64,000 bases of DNA from Callaeas wilsoni. Taxonomy: Eukaryota > Chordata > Aves > Passeriformes > Callaeidae. Made by a program: the position numbers and the translations under genes. The notes below the pieces were generated by a model that made no database searches, had not been told where the DNA came from, and saw only the letters and a program-made list of their open reading frames with translations. Location of the stretch: contig VWPU01011587.1 of assembly GCA_013398955.1 (NCBI GenBank), positions 62,001 to 126,000 of the forward strand. Reading direction: 5' to 3'. Shown here piece after piece: positions 25,136 through 37,700 of the stretch. Positions within the stretch are counted from its first letter, which is position 1. Each line of letters starts with the position of its first letter.

Positions 25136-26320
25136 ATGACTTCCATTATAACTTTGTCTTAAATCTGGCTGCTGCTCTCCATGTCCTCATCTTCCCTTCT
25201 CTTCTCACAGACTGCTATCAAATTTTCCATTGCTCAGCCTTTCCCACTGCAGGTTTTCATGCCCTCCTTTCTACAGTGATTTCCCCAGCCCTCTGCTTTT
25301 CTGCTGTCTCTTTTTCCGTTCCTTATAGTTACAGATATATTCTACACATCTTTTTGAGTTACGAGATTTCCCTCTTCACTGCTGCCAATCCTCTCATTCA
25401 GAGCCCTCTTTCACTGGTTACCCATCAGTTTTCTCCCTATTACCCAGTTTTCATGCTCCCATCTCACACTGCACTGCTACCCTACTGCACAGCGCCCCAT
25501 TTAAACTGAAGTTGGACACATCCTTGTACTACTTAAACCTACATGTACAATTTTGTTAAAACATTTCAAAGAACCTATAATGGCATCTTTACCAAAAACA
25601 GCTGCAAACAGCCCACCCTCTCCTATTTCCTTGCTGAAATCACATGCTTTGTTCCTCTTCTTTATCTGACCTCTTTACTATTTTCTTTACATCCTTCCTG
25701 ACGATTTAATTTTCCCTCTTTGAGTCCTGTTCTCACGTAGTTTGTGTTCTGCCTGTCTTCCCAAAGAAAAGGATACTCGGGAAAAAAACATGCTCTTGGA
25801 ATCCATATTTCACATTTTACTGCATTTCTTCCCTGGATCATGAAATTCATTGAACTCTCAGCTGTTACCCTGGTCTGCAATTATTATTTCCAGCTTTGGC
25901 CTGGATGTCTTCCAAGCTGCTTTTTATTTTCACCAGTCTTCACAAACCGCTTGGAGTTTCTAGCCTCATCTTGGCTTTCTTCCAGGGCCTGAGCAGGCCT
26001 CTTGAGCTTTCTGCTGCTCTTGCATAGTCATATATGGCTCCTCCACCTTGTGCTGCCTCTCCCCACCCAGTCAACCATCACACAGTGTTTCATGGTGTTA
26101 TTCTCTCCCACTGATCTCCTCTCTCTTCTCATTGACTCTAGTGATAATATTGGCCAGTATTCTGAGTATTCTCCTTCCTTCTCCAGCTTTCTGGGTGATC
26201 TAAGTCCCATATGAGGTTTCAGCTTCCATGTGTGTGTCCAGGGCATTGCACTTCAATTTGGGCTCCTTTTCTCCAGTCTAGGATCTGTCTGTCTTTGAAG
26301 CTTTCTATTTATCTGTAACT
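25136..26320. other. Pyrimidine-biased block, origin unclear
   Basis: For about 1.2 kb the plus strand is strikingly rich in C and T and poor in G, with phrases such as tcttcccttctcttctcaca, ctctcccactgatctcctct and ttctccttccttctccagct. The flanks do not share this. Possible sources are a decayed LINE in one orientation (old CR1/L2-like ORF2 antisense sequence often looks like this), a transcribed region with strand asymmetry, or a decayed polypyrimidine tract. Frames are short, so no gene is proposed. Confidence 0.4.
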
Positions 26321-29300
26321 ATTGACAAGCAGAGGGGTAGTTAGGGGAAATTAATGTGATACAAATCAGGCAGCGAATGCATGTAAAAACTTCTCTCTGC
26401 TCTGTCTGGGCTTCTTCAGCCTCATGATGCTGATTGGGGTTTTTAAGCCTTGCTGGGACAGCAATGGGCACTTTTTGTGATTGAATAAAAGCTTCTGACA
26501 CAAGCAGGGAGAAAACCAGGGGTGAAGAGTTAGGGACATCATTGCACTCTGTCACTTCTGATGAGAAAAAAATAGCAGTAATCTGAAATGCTGTTGGGAA
26601 AGCAGGATACACAAGGCAAAAATGTGTGACGCGTCTTGTTTTCCTGTAGACATGATCCAGCACCAGAATGGGAGAGAAAACTGTTGATGTGGGATACAAG
26701 TGAAAGCAGCAGCATTCCTTGGTCCACGATAATATGCTATGGCAATTTATAGGTGACAGGGAAGGGGCAGTTTATGGGAGAGAGCAATGTGAGTCCTGCT
26801 CCACTTGGAGGGCTTCTCTGTTGTGCTTTAAGGCAGTAACTGGCATTTGCCTGTGGCACATCTGCCTGACAGGCACTGGGGTGTTCCTCAGGCCTGGCTC
26901 ATGGCAGAACTGACAAAGTGGAGACTAATATTGTTCTTTATGTTATGAAGTGCATCCTTTTACTGGCGGGACTTTGGCAATAGTCCTCTACAGAGGCCAA
27001 AAAGGCTATGGAGGGACAAAGCAGCGCTATAGGAGCAGTCTATAGGGAATGTTTAAATGGAAGCAAAAAAAATGTCGTGACAACTCTGCTCTTTTTAAAC
27101 TCAAATACAGAAAATCTGTTCAACAGGATAGAAAGTTCTTAGGAAAAAGAGGCAAACATTTTCCAAGAACACCTGCATGATATGCTCTTTCCCCTCTTCT
27201 GGGAAAGAAGAAACACCCCAGGGAAAATACAGATTATTCTACTTAAGTATGTTGGAGGCATACTTTCCAAGAAGCTAGAAGGTAGTGGACACTATCTGGA
27301 ATTTAGATAATAGCCATTAACATTCCAGATAAAAGTTCTAGAAGGAAGAAAAGTCTGCGGTCAAATAATCAGTTTCTTGACTGGGTGACATTGATTCCTT
27401 CTATTGAGTACACACTCTTCAATGACTGCAGCTTCACCCACCTCAGCTTTTTCCCTGCCTATTTTAGTGTGCACGATGTCTGGTGCACTGTGATTTTGTA
27501 ACCACTTCAACCATATTTTTGATTAGATTGTGACTTTGTGGACTCCTCCCAGGGCCAGGACTCATCTTGGATCAAGCTTGGCACCATCTTCAATATTTTT
27601 TGCTCCCAGAATCAAAGCTGTTCGAGCTTCCAACACTCCTGTGCAGACCCATGCTCAAAATGAGCCTTCTTTCCAGAAGGTCAGAAAGTCCTCTGGAGTC
27701 TTCCATTTGCCTTTGTCTGGGCAGAGGTGACCAAGCACAGATTTCCAGGGGCAGCTGAAGAAGCTGTATCCTGACTGGCTGCTCAGCTTGCTCAGCATCT
27801 CCCTTACCACAGGAGACGGCCACAACTGCACGGAGGCTGTTCCTGCAGACACATTTTTGTGCACTAGAGTCTGCGGTGATTCAGCCACTTGCTTTCATAA
27901 ATGAGCTTAGTGAATTAGTTAGCTTTATTTTAAATGAAGCATGCCAAGTGAATCCACCAGCTTCAGTAACTCTTACTAATAATAGTACTTTTCCTTGATT
28001 CCCCTGGCTTATTATTAGTAAAAAATGACACAATTTGCTGGAAGTATTCAGCTTAAAGTCCACAGATACGGTGTGGAGAGTTTAAGCCTGGATGAAAATT
28101 TTCCAAAGCTACTAGCACATGAAAACAGAGTTTTATGATGGAACCAGAATTTTAAGCAGTATAAGGCGCTGCTACAGTTGTGCAGTCTGGAGACAACCAT
28201 TCTCGCCAAGTGCAGCGGTTTAGTCGTACGTTGTTCAGCCATGGATAATTCCATCTGTGGCTCAAAACCAACAGACCCACTATCAGTTCCCTACGCCCTG
28301 TAGCATCCTTGGGCAGACAGACTAGAGAAAATGGAAGGTAAAGAACATTTACTTCTTTCATACTGTGTCCCCGATCATCACTGTGGGACTGATTCTCCAA
28401 GATCAAGATATCCTAGAGACTGGTCAGGGAAGCCCATGAATGGGCCAGGCCCAGGGAGGAGCAGAGCCTCATTTGCCATAGGAAGAAGCAGCCACAATTT
28501 CCTAATTTGGTTTGAGTTACTGCTGTGACGCTCTAGCAGCTCCATTCCCTGAGGTGCAGGTGATATTTGTGTGGATGCAGATTTTAACCTTTTTAATCTT
28601 TACTTTGTTTCCATTTTCAAAAGGCCACAAGATTATTTGCATGATTAGTCAATTTGAGTAGAACAAAGAGCAGGCACACACCAAAAGAAAGGAAAAACAA
28701 GGAGTTATCCTACGGCCATTTCCGCGATCCTGTAACACTGTATGATAGAATACCGGAAAGGGAGGTGCAGAGAAACTTTGCTTTCTGATTACTACATTCT
28801 GCAACACTGAATTTTCCTTTGCAAAGGAAAGGAAAACACTAGTAAATGTATATCCTTTCTTCCTCTCTGTCTCCTTGGTGAGAATTTCAAGGAAGCAAAC
28901 GGGTACGTGGCTGCTTTCTGACAGAAGGCTGAACAGCGCCATGATTGCATCAGCACTGTTACAATGGCAGGTTTGCAAAGGGGAGGGACTTTCCTTTAAG
29001 GCTTCAGACTTTATGCATGTCTCCATTATAACAGAGTTCCTTGCAGGGTATCTGTTGAAATTCTTCTGCAAGATCTCTCAGGCTTTTTGGCAGCATTTTA
29101 CTTTTTTCCAGTCTTTTTCTGGAGTAAGAACTCACTCTCTCCACAAATAGTAGGTAACCCAAGCACTTGATTCCTATGAAACATCTCCAGCAATACAATA
29201 TTTACACAGGAGTTTCGCCTCAATCCCATTATTCACTTCCTTCCCTTTTCCCATTGATGTATTTGCAACTCAGATGCCTGTCAGGGAATGGGTTTGTCAG

Positions 29301-31469
29301 TCTCCGCCCTGCACAACAAAGAGAGGGCTGTGTGCATGGCTTCTTGTCTTGGCCTGCCATCATCAGAAGGGCTTTGCAAATCGGTAGGAACAGAACGTAC
29401 ACGTTTGGTAGGCAGACTGGAAAACACTGGATTGATGTACATGCCAACAGCTCTGCCTCAGAAACAGAGTGAGCAGGACCTCGTTGGTGGGTGGGAATGT
29501 GAGAAAAACATATTTGATGGCAGAGGGCAAAGAAAACAGTCCAAGGAATATTAGTGTTCCCATTGATTTTTAACACTCCGAAATAATAATGCCCTTCATG
29601 ACTTAAGCATTTAAGGAGCTACAGCTGCAACCCTGCTCCGCCTTTTTTGGTCGCCCTCAAAATATTTCAACCAGTGTTGCAGCTGAGATCTGTCACTCAG
29701 ACTTGCTGTAGTGATTGAGATGGCCACAGGAGAGCGGTGACCAACATGTCAGGTTTTGTACAACCAGGAGTTGTGAGATCATTGCCACTACTCCTCAGTG
29801 CCAATGAGTAAGTCAATGTGATGGCACTAGACCCAAAGGCAGAGGACCACAACATCACTCATACAGGAAACTCAAGTTTCAATGCCATTTATCCATATGC
29901 TCACAATTCTTCCAAAACTTCCGTTTCTTTTCAAAGATCAGTAGTTTTCAACTCTAAATTGACAGGCTGCTAAAAACTATATACCTTAAAAGAAAAAGAT
30001 ACTTGAATCTGAGACATGCAGGACAGTGGTGAATTTCTTGAACAGAAAATCATTAGGCTAGTCCAAATGAAGGTCTTCTAAGAAACTTTTACTGGAGCTG
30101 TGATTTTTTTTTTTTTCTTTACAAATCAAGTAACTCCCACTGAAGTTTTACAAATGAAAATATGAAACCACTGGCTGTCAAAACAAGAGATTAGGAATGC
30201 ATAGCCCTAAATCAGTTCTGTTTGGTTGATAAGTGGAACAGCAGGATTTTTACCCTTCCATTTTTTTTTTCCTCAACTCATAACTGTGCACAGTAATTCA
30301 AATGCAGAGCTAATGCTACCTCTGCCAGGATGTAGAGTGACAAAGATGGATAACAGAATGATGGAGTGTTGATTCACTGGAAGTTTTTTACAATCTTGAA
30401 CACCCAGCAAAATGGTCCTATTGAATAATGGCAGCAAACGTTCCCCAATCCATATTCATTTAATTGTATAGTTGACAGTTCTGTTTGCATGCGCTATAAT
30501 GCAAAGCCAGAACATACACTAGAAGCCAAAAAATGCTGGTCTTTTGCATGAAGCAGAACGGAAACACAAAGTTCAAGCTTCCTGTTGTTCTTATATCTCT
30601 TGTTTGCAATGGTGAATTAGTTTGAGCATTGGCTCAAAAATTTTGGACCCACAGATGGTGTTTATTTTAGCTTTCTATTAACTGTTATAAACTTGACAAA
30701 ATATATCTCATGCAACAGCTGCACATTCTTAACATTAAAAAGTAACAATTGCCAAAGGGCATTTTTCTTCATCATCTCTTACTGAACTCAAAATGTCAAG
30801 TTAGAAACAGGATTGGTAGCAAATAACAGTCATTGTCACATACAGTGAAGTATATGTGACACACAGCATAGAAATGATGCTTCCACTCAGCAATCCTGCA
30901 TGTGTATCCAGCAACCAGTGCTGCTTCAGCCCACCCCAATGGGGACACACAAGCTTCAGTTGAATACATGCTGACAGTCCCTGCAATTTAATTTCCATGA
31001 CTGTGGATCAGATTTCTGATGAGTATTAAGATTCTCTCAGAAACATGGACTATAGGAGCAGCTTTATTTAGTCAGAGAAAGCCCACCAGGTTTAGTGTCT
31101 TCTGTCCAAGAAGTGGATAACAGCAAATGTCTAGAATACAAGTACTGAAGAAAAGAAACATATAAGATGTTAACTCAGCTATGCCCGGCCTCCAATTGGT
31201 TGAAGCTCCAGGAGTTCCAGACCAATTGTTTCTGGTGTATCTATTTTGTGATCTTGTCTCACTTTGAGTGTAAATCCCTAATATTTCTTCTACTGCTTGA
31301 TTAACAGAGAACCAACTCATTGATATGTCTTGTTCTTATCTCCTACTAGCTCATTTCATGCTTTGTCATTCCTTACAGGGACAGAACACAACCAGTCCAT
31401 CCCTATCCATCCATCCTCCACCAATCTCTTGCATTTTTACAGTCCTCTGTCATAATTACTCTTCAGCTG
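26321..31469. other. Unique non-coding DNA
   Basis: No gene or clear repeat is recognised. Frames of up to 140 codons (28649-29071, minus) and 126 codons (26319-26699, minus) are unrecognised. The frames at 29.2-29.6 kb overlap on both strands. An octamer-type motif atttgcat occurs at 28635-28642, but one or two copies are expected by chance in a window this size. Confidence 0.5.
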
Positions 31470-31722
31470 TCTGTGTTGCAGGTTGAGAAGTCCTGGCTCA
31501 CTCAGCTGCGCCTCACACGGAAACTGTGTTGATCACCCTCCTTTCGACCCCTTCCAGTCCTCACTGCACCTTTCCTGAGCCAGAGGGATCAGAACAGCAC
31601 AGAGCACTAGAGACATATGCGAATCATGGACTTATGCCAACAGCACAGTGCTGTTCTCCCTTCCTTGCCTCCTCTCTAACCTAGCTGGGATTTAGGACAT
31701 GTTTTGAAGTCTTCTGTGCTGT
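31470..31722 (-). mobile_element. Ancient CR1-type LINE fragment
   Basis: The plus strand shows, in the right order, decayed versions of the antisense end of old amniote CR1 elements: ttgagaagtcctggctcact, then accccttccagtcctcactg, then agagggatcagaacagcaca, then gcgaatcatggacttatgcc. These correspond to the region equivalent to the end of ORF2. Substitutions and small gaps are numerous, so it is much older than the copies at 9.04, 16.52 and 45.36 kb. It is truncated at both ends and non-functional. The call rests on remembered family layout, not on alignment. Confidence 0.5.
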
Positions 31723-34700
31723 GATTCTCCCCTAGTTGTTTCCCCCTAATCACAGCACACAGAGCACTGTACATTTCTATTTGAAGCTTCAGTGCTCCTT
31801 TCTCCAGCAGAGATGCTGTCAGCCCTTTAGTAATGTGGCTGGGACAAGGACTCAGTCTTACTGTCTCTCACGACAGCACACTTTCAGGCTCAGGTCATGC
31901 TACTGCCCTATAAATAGTATTTCCCCACCTCAACAGCCTCAGAGTTCACAGGGCAAATGGAGTCCATGAAGCATCCAATTCATCACTTCACAAAGCCATT
32001 CCTGCATCCCCTGATCAGAATGCACCATGATAAAAAGATTTTACAGCTGTTTTCTGGAAACTTGTCATGGTGTCAATGTTCAAAGCTTCATAGAGCAGTT
32101 CAGTCCCACTGCTCAGAGCTGCCTGAAGCAGTTTTGCTTTTCAGGGCCACAGAGATGTTAAGTATCTCTCTCTGGCAATGCAAAGCTACGTCTCTCCTTT
32201 GCTCCAGGGTCTGGCAGTCTAGGCTGCTCACTCTTCTCACCTATGAGTTGAGTGTCCAAGTCCACACCTGGAAAGCAAAGGGGCTCCCTCCACTAAGACC
32301 ATTGTGGTTCACCAGTCACAGTGGGAGCTGGATCAAGCTGATCCCTGGGCTCTTGTAAGCAGCAGTGCCTGGTTGTTCATCCTGCCATAAACAGCCTGTA
32401 AAGCATTTTAAATAAAAAATGAATGATTGCGTGAGTGCTCTGCGTGAGCAATTCCGTGGACTCAGCACTCCAATAAATCACCCGCGTACAGGGTGAGTGC
32501 AATGCTCAGGAACTGGAGGGAGGTTTGCAGGTTGCAGAGAGACTGAGCACAAGATCCCTCTCTGGCAATGACGGGGGGTAAGGGGAAGAGAGAAAACAGG
32601 AAGAATAATTACAGGTCCTGCATCTCTTTGATAAAGGAGGAGATTTTCAATATTTCAACCATTCTCGCGTAAATTAGAAAGCTATTGGTAGAGGAGAATT
32701 GCAGCAGGTTTGTAACTCACCAGTCAATGTAGTCATCATAGCATGAAATCATACTACAAGGCCAAAAATATGTTTTGCAAACCATCCATTAAATCTTAAT
32801 CTCAAGTTTTGCAAGCCATTAAAATTGCAGAGAAACTTTCCACTTCAGCCAAGTAAATCACCAGCAGAAACAACCCTTGTCGAGGCAATCAGCTCAGAAA
32901 TGAGCATAAGCTTCTCCTCACTTTTCAAGTCCCATACTTGTAGTTTTATTTTAAAATTAATAAAACTCTCACAGAAAGTGTTGAACTGGAAGAGTCTGGA
33001 ACAAAGCTCAGAGGTAATTAAATGCTGGCTTCAGCTTGCAGGATCTATTTATCGACTCCTCTCAACATGCCTTTGATCTGACTTGAAGTAACAATGCCTC
33101 AGACAGAAGTAACTCAATTTTCCAGCTTTCCTAAATGTTGCTCTCTCTTCTAAGATTACTGATGCTGCCTTAGTGCAGATGGACCAGACAGCTGGCAAAA
33201 AAGGTAGTGTTGGCTCTCACTAGCTCTTGAGCCAAGGGAAAGTATTCTGGTCTTTGGATAAAAATTCAGCCACTGAGCTACCAAGCAATCTCTGCCTTTG
33301 CTTTTGTAGAGAATCAGGAGAACCGGGAACCACCAGTTATGGTATACCTAAAAGTGGTGCTGGGTGAATTGGTCTTGAAGAACGAGATTATTTCTTTTTG
33401 AAAGGTCCCTCATGCCTACATTGGGATGTGAATAAGTGACTGGATTTTTCCAAGTTCTGAACATCCAGCAGCTTCCACAGAGCTGGGAGGGTCTAACTTT
33501 TTAGACACCCATTTTCTGAAAGCTTTTTCCAAGAATCTGTTTCACACCCACCTCCATCGCCTTCAGTGAGTAAACTGTGAGAACCTGACATGTAAATGAC
33601 AATGGAGCTGAGCTACGGCTGAAGTCATTCCTTTAATTCACTGACATTTCTGGGACAGTGAAACTAAAAATGTCTGAACATTCAGAAGAAGAGCTTTTGT
33701 TTTGTACACTAATAGTTCCCCTTGTTCTGCTTATGCAATTGTCATCGTTTATTCTGATTCCCAGCCTAGCAGTTCAGAGTGTCAAGTGGATACCAGCGAT
33801 GGCGAGACTCACAAACACTGCCTTTTTCCCTGCTCTTAAAATACAAAGAAACATGTGCACTGGCTGCAGCCCCTCCAGTGCTTGCCTCCCCTGACCAGGC
33901 ACTCATTCCTGTACATGCTGTGCTACCAAGACCACCAGCTTTTTGTGGTGAGCCTGCCACAGTAGAGAGAGGAGCTGTAAAGCAGGAGGCCTGAGCAGGT
34001 CCTCTCCGCCAGCAGCCTCTCGCCCTTGCTGCTCACAGCCCTCACAGATCTCGCCGTAGAGATTTACCGCAGTCATCTCTCACTGCGGCCACTGATACAC
34101 ACGGAGATAAGCTGACCTCCCTCGGGGCCAGGTTCTGTGATCCTACAAAGCAAACCGAAGAAAAGAAATCCCCAACACCAAGCCACAGCTGTGAACTGCT
34201 CTCCCAAAATCCAGTTGTACAGCCTGGCATACAAACACAAAAATGTTTAAAGATGTCCGTGCAAAATCGAAATATTGTAGGAAATGCTTATAAGAATTTT
34301 AGAAGAACAGGTGAAAAAGAATCCAGATATGTAATTTATGCTATATTTTAAGCTTTACTTAAGCCACAAGCACAGTGAAATAGGCGGGCCGGTTCTAATG
34401 AGAGACGTTTTGTTTGGACAAGGCAGGGATTTTAACATTTACCTTTTCAGTCACAGAAATCATGTAGCCACAGGTTTTGTGCAGAAATACATTTTCCTGT
34501 CCTTTGAGTTTATTCTGGTGAAGCTAAACAGGGAGGCCATTTGTCCCTTTTTTTTTTTAATGCCAGAGTTACTTTTTACTGATGTTCTCCCACTTAAAGG
34601 CGTGGACTACTAACTTTGCAAAGCCTTTTGGCTCCTCACAGTCCTTGCAATTTTTATTGGTAACACTATCTGCTTTACCCTGGACTAGTACATTTTATTC

Positions 34701-37700
34701 AGGGCCTATCCTCACCCTGCACACAAATCCTCTCCCTCCCTTGCTGAAATAGCTGTCCCGCCACCTGGCTCCAATGTTCTCAGTGGAATGTCCAGTCCAC
34801 ACCTGTAACATGACTGGGGTGCAGAGAGCTGTGCTGGGCACCCACAGCATCACAGCTGCCCAGCCTCAGCACAGAACGCAATGTTTGCACTGGGCCCTGG
34901 GTGAGGAGTGGGAGAGGATGCCCACGGTGAGCCTCACACGGCCATCTGGTTGATATCCCCACCCAAACCAAGCACTCTAATGCTAGCACATGTGTCAGCT
35001 TTATCAGCAGTTGTCACAACATTTTTCCCTTCATCCCACAATCAGGGAATAGATGTGAAGCCAAACTTCAGAAACTGGAGCAAAACAGTATCTCATACTG
35101 AAGATCCTCTACTGCAGCTTTAATTTGTGAAACATAGTTTACAATAAGAGAGAGCTCAACATTTCTCTCTTTGTTCCAACCACTTGAACAGGAGCAATGC
35201 AGAAACTAAGAATATTCGCAGATGTTCTTCAAGCCTAGAGTAAAACCAGGGTCAGGTTGACACACAGAGTACACCTGGATGCACCTTTTAGTTCGTTCTT
35301 GTGACTACTTTCAGTAATTTAGCACATGCCTCTGCTCCCACTGAGAAATAGCCTCAGAGATTTATTAGCAATTTGAGATCCTTTTCTAAAGGGGTCAGAA
35401 GTGCTTAGCTCCACAGGTAAGAGAAAGCTTGGGTAAATGTAAATTATATTAAATTCTAAAGGTCGTGTGCTTGTCATGCCGGAAGCACTGATAAATACAA
35501 TTGACTTCAAACTGAAGAATTTATTCTATATGACTTTGTGTACCAAGCCACATTTGCCTCTGCATGACCAGCGACTCAGAAGACCTGCAGAAGCTTTATA
35601 AAAGCAAGTCCCCAACTGCATCGAGGAGGCTGAGGTGGGGAATTAGAGGCATAGGATCACTGCAGTAGAGGAAGTAGGATATGGGATCTGGGTTAGGAGT
35701 CTAGAGGGATAAAGTATTAGCGGGGGTAGCTTGCAGACAACCTCCAGGGAATGCACATGAGAATAAGAGGGGGAGTGTGTATATTTAGAAAGTGACCTGG
35801 AAAACATAATTCATGGTTTCTGTTGTGCCAAGAGTGAACTGAACCAATGTAAATGTTTGCCCTCTCTTCCTTACTGCAGATCAAGTGAATGTCTGGCTCA
35901 CAGGGATTGTTTTTCAGATCTGTATAATTGCACAACTCTAATTAAAAGCTCCAAATTTATTACTCACTTGTGCAAACCCCCTGAACAGCCTTCAGACGTG
36001 AGTCCTGTAACGGAGTTATGTGAAATTTCGCACCCATTACCCTTTTTGCCAAAGCAGTACTAGTTAAAGCCCTCTAACTGGGTTCTAGCACCCTGCCTTT
36101 GACAAAGAGTGTCAAAGATGTGTTCTCCTCCAGAGAACAGCTGCATCCTGCACCAAAGACTGCTCCAGGAGTTCTCCAGTCAGCACTGACAGGTCAGTGG
36201 ACATTTGAGAAATGTGCTTCTCATGTTAAACACACAGCACTTTATTTGAAAATTATTATTAAAGATGCAAAATAATGAGTTTATTCTGCCATGGGAAAAA
36301 TGGTAGACATTTAAGTGGGTTATTAGAAACCATTACTAAAGAAAAACAAGAACATGGAGAAAAAGGGATGAGGAAATAAAAGAACCCTGTAGGGTATGCC
36401 ATTAAAAACTGTCCACTTCAAGCTTTATCTCCCATCTTTCCCTTGTCAAAGGTGTATGCTCTTTTTCAAGGGTAAGGGAAGGCGGGTGCCAGATGCAGAC
36501 CCAAAGTCCCTAATTCCCGTTCCTCTCCCTCCCCAGGTTGGAATATCCTGTACTAGTTATCCATTCCTTATGAGTGCCTACCTTCTTAGTTCCTCTGACC
36601 CAGTACAGCAGTATTATATAGTGAAGGGAGAGCAGGTTCCCATCCTGTGGAAATTAACCTTTCCTTTGGTTTTCCTACTCAGCTTGTCTTCACTATTTGC
36701 TTTTTTTTTTGCTCCTGCAGCTTTTGAAAAACATTGTATAAAGCCTCCAAAATCATAAAACATAAAAAACAAGCAATTCATCATCATTTTTTCAGGCTCA
36801 AAATACTATTGCCAAAATAATAGTGTCTGGTGCATACATGCATGCAAAATGCCGTTTTTTCCAAATCTGAAAACTTTTTATTTGTTCACTAGGTTAAAAG
36901 CCATAGAAATTCAGAAGTTACAACCAGGATCTGCATTGCAAGTTTAATACACAGGTAGTTATTTTGAAGATAATGTAATCTGCGATAAAAAATTGAGTTA
37001 GTTTATAAGGAGTAAATCACACCAGAAATCTGACTGTTGTGCTTGATGAAATTATGAAAATAAATGGGAAATAGGAATAAGGTTGATGGGTTATTTTGAT
37101 TTTGCAAAGCATGCGAAAAAGTGGTATGAAATCTACAAAACGATTACATCAGGATTGGCTAGAAGATGAACAAATAGTTTCAAAGAGATTAAAAAACTGT
37201 GACAAGGGATAACAAATAATTTTCATGATAAAGTGTCACTAGTTGTGTGATGACATACAGAAAAATACTGTACATTTTGTCAACATTTCAAGACAGCATT
37301 AATCCTTTAAAAATCTAGATTTTGATCCTCTCTATGGAGCCAAACCAATGAAAATCCCAGGAGACACCTTTGAACCTACGGGCATAATAATCACATTTCA
37401 AATCTGATAGCAAGAGAGCTGGCTTTGAGAAAGAAAATGTAGGAGTTTAAAACAAATCAGAAGTCACTTGAATTTCCTATCCACTCAGACACCTCAGTAA
37501 ATATTACCAATACTTTGCAAACAATTTTTGCTGATGATCCAGAAAACACATTCCATGTATAGGCAGCACTGAGATGGAGAGGTTTAGCAAAACCATGCAG
37601 CTCTGAAATGATAATATAATGAGGATCAGATAGAGCATAAATATTAAGCAAATGAAATATATCTTAAAAAAATTAGGCTGCTGTAAAGCAAGCAAGATAA

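Noticed and set aside
28635..28642. atttgcat octamer as an OCT/POU site
   Set aside because: About two copies of any 8-mer are expected on both strands of 64 kb. Another copy occurs near 18.0 kb.
31908..31917. ctataaatag as a MEF2 site or TATA box
   Set aside because: A perfect consensus match, but degenerate MEF2 patterns are common by chance and the context offers no support.
35597..35604. tataaaag as a TATA box of a promoter
   Set aside because: Such 8-mers are expected repeatedly in AT-rich DNA. There is no downstream coding exon, GC-rich start region or other promoter sign.
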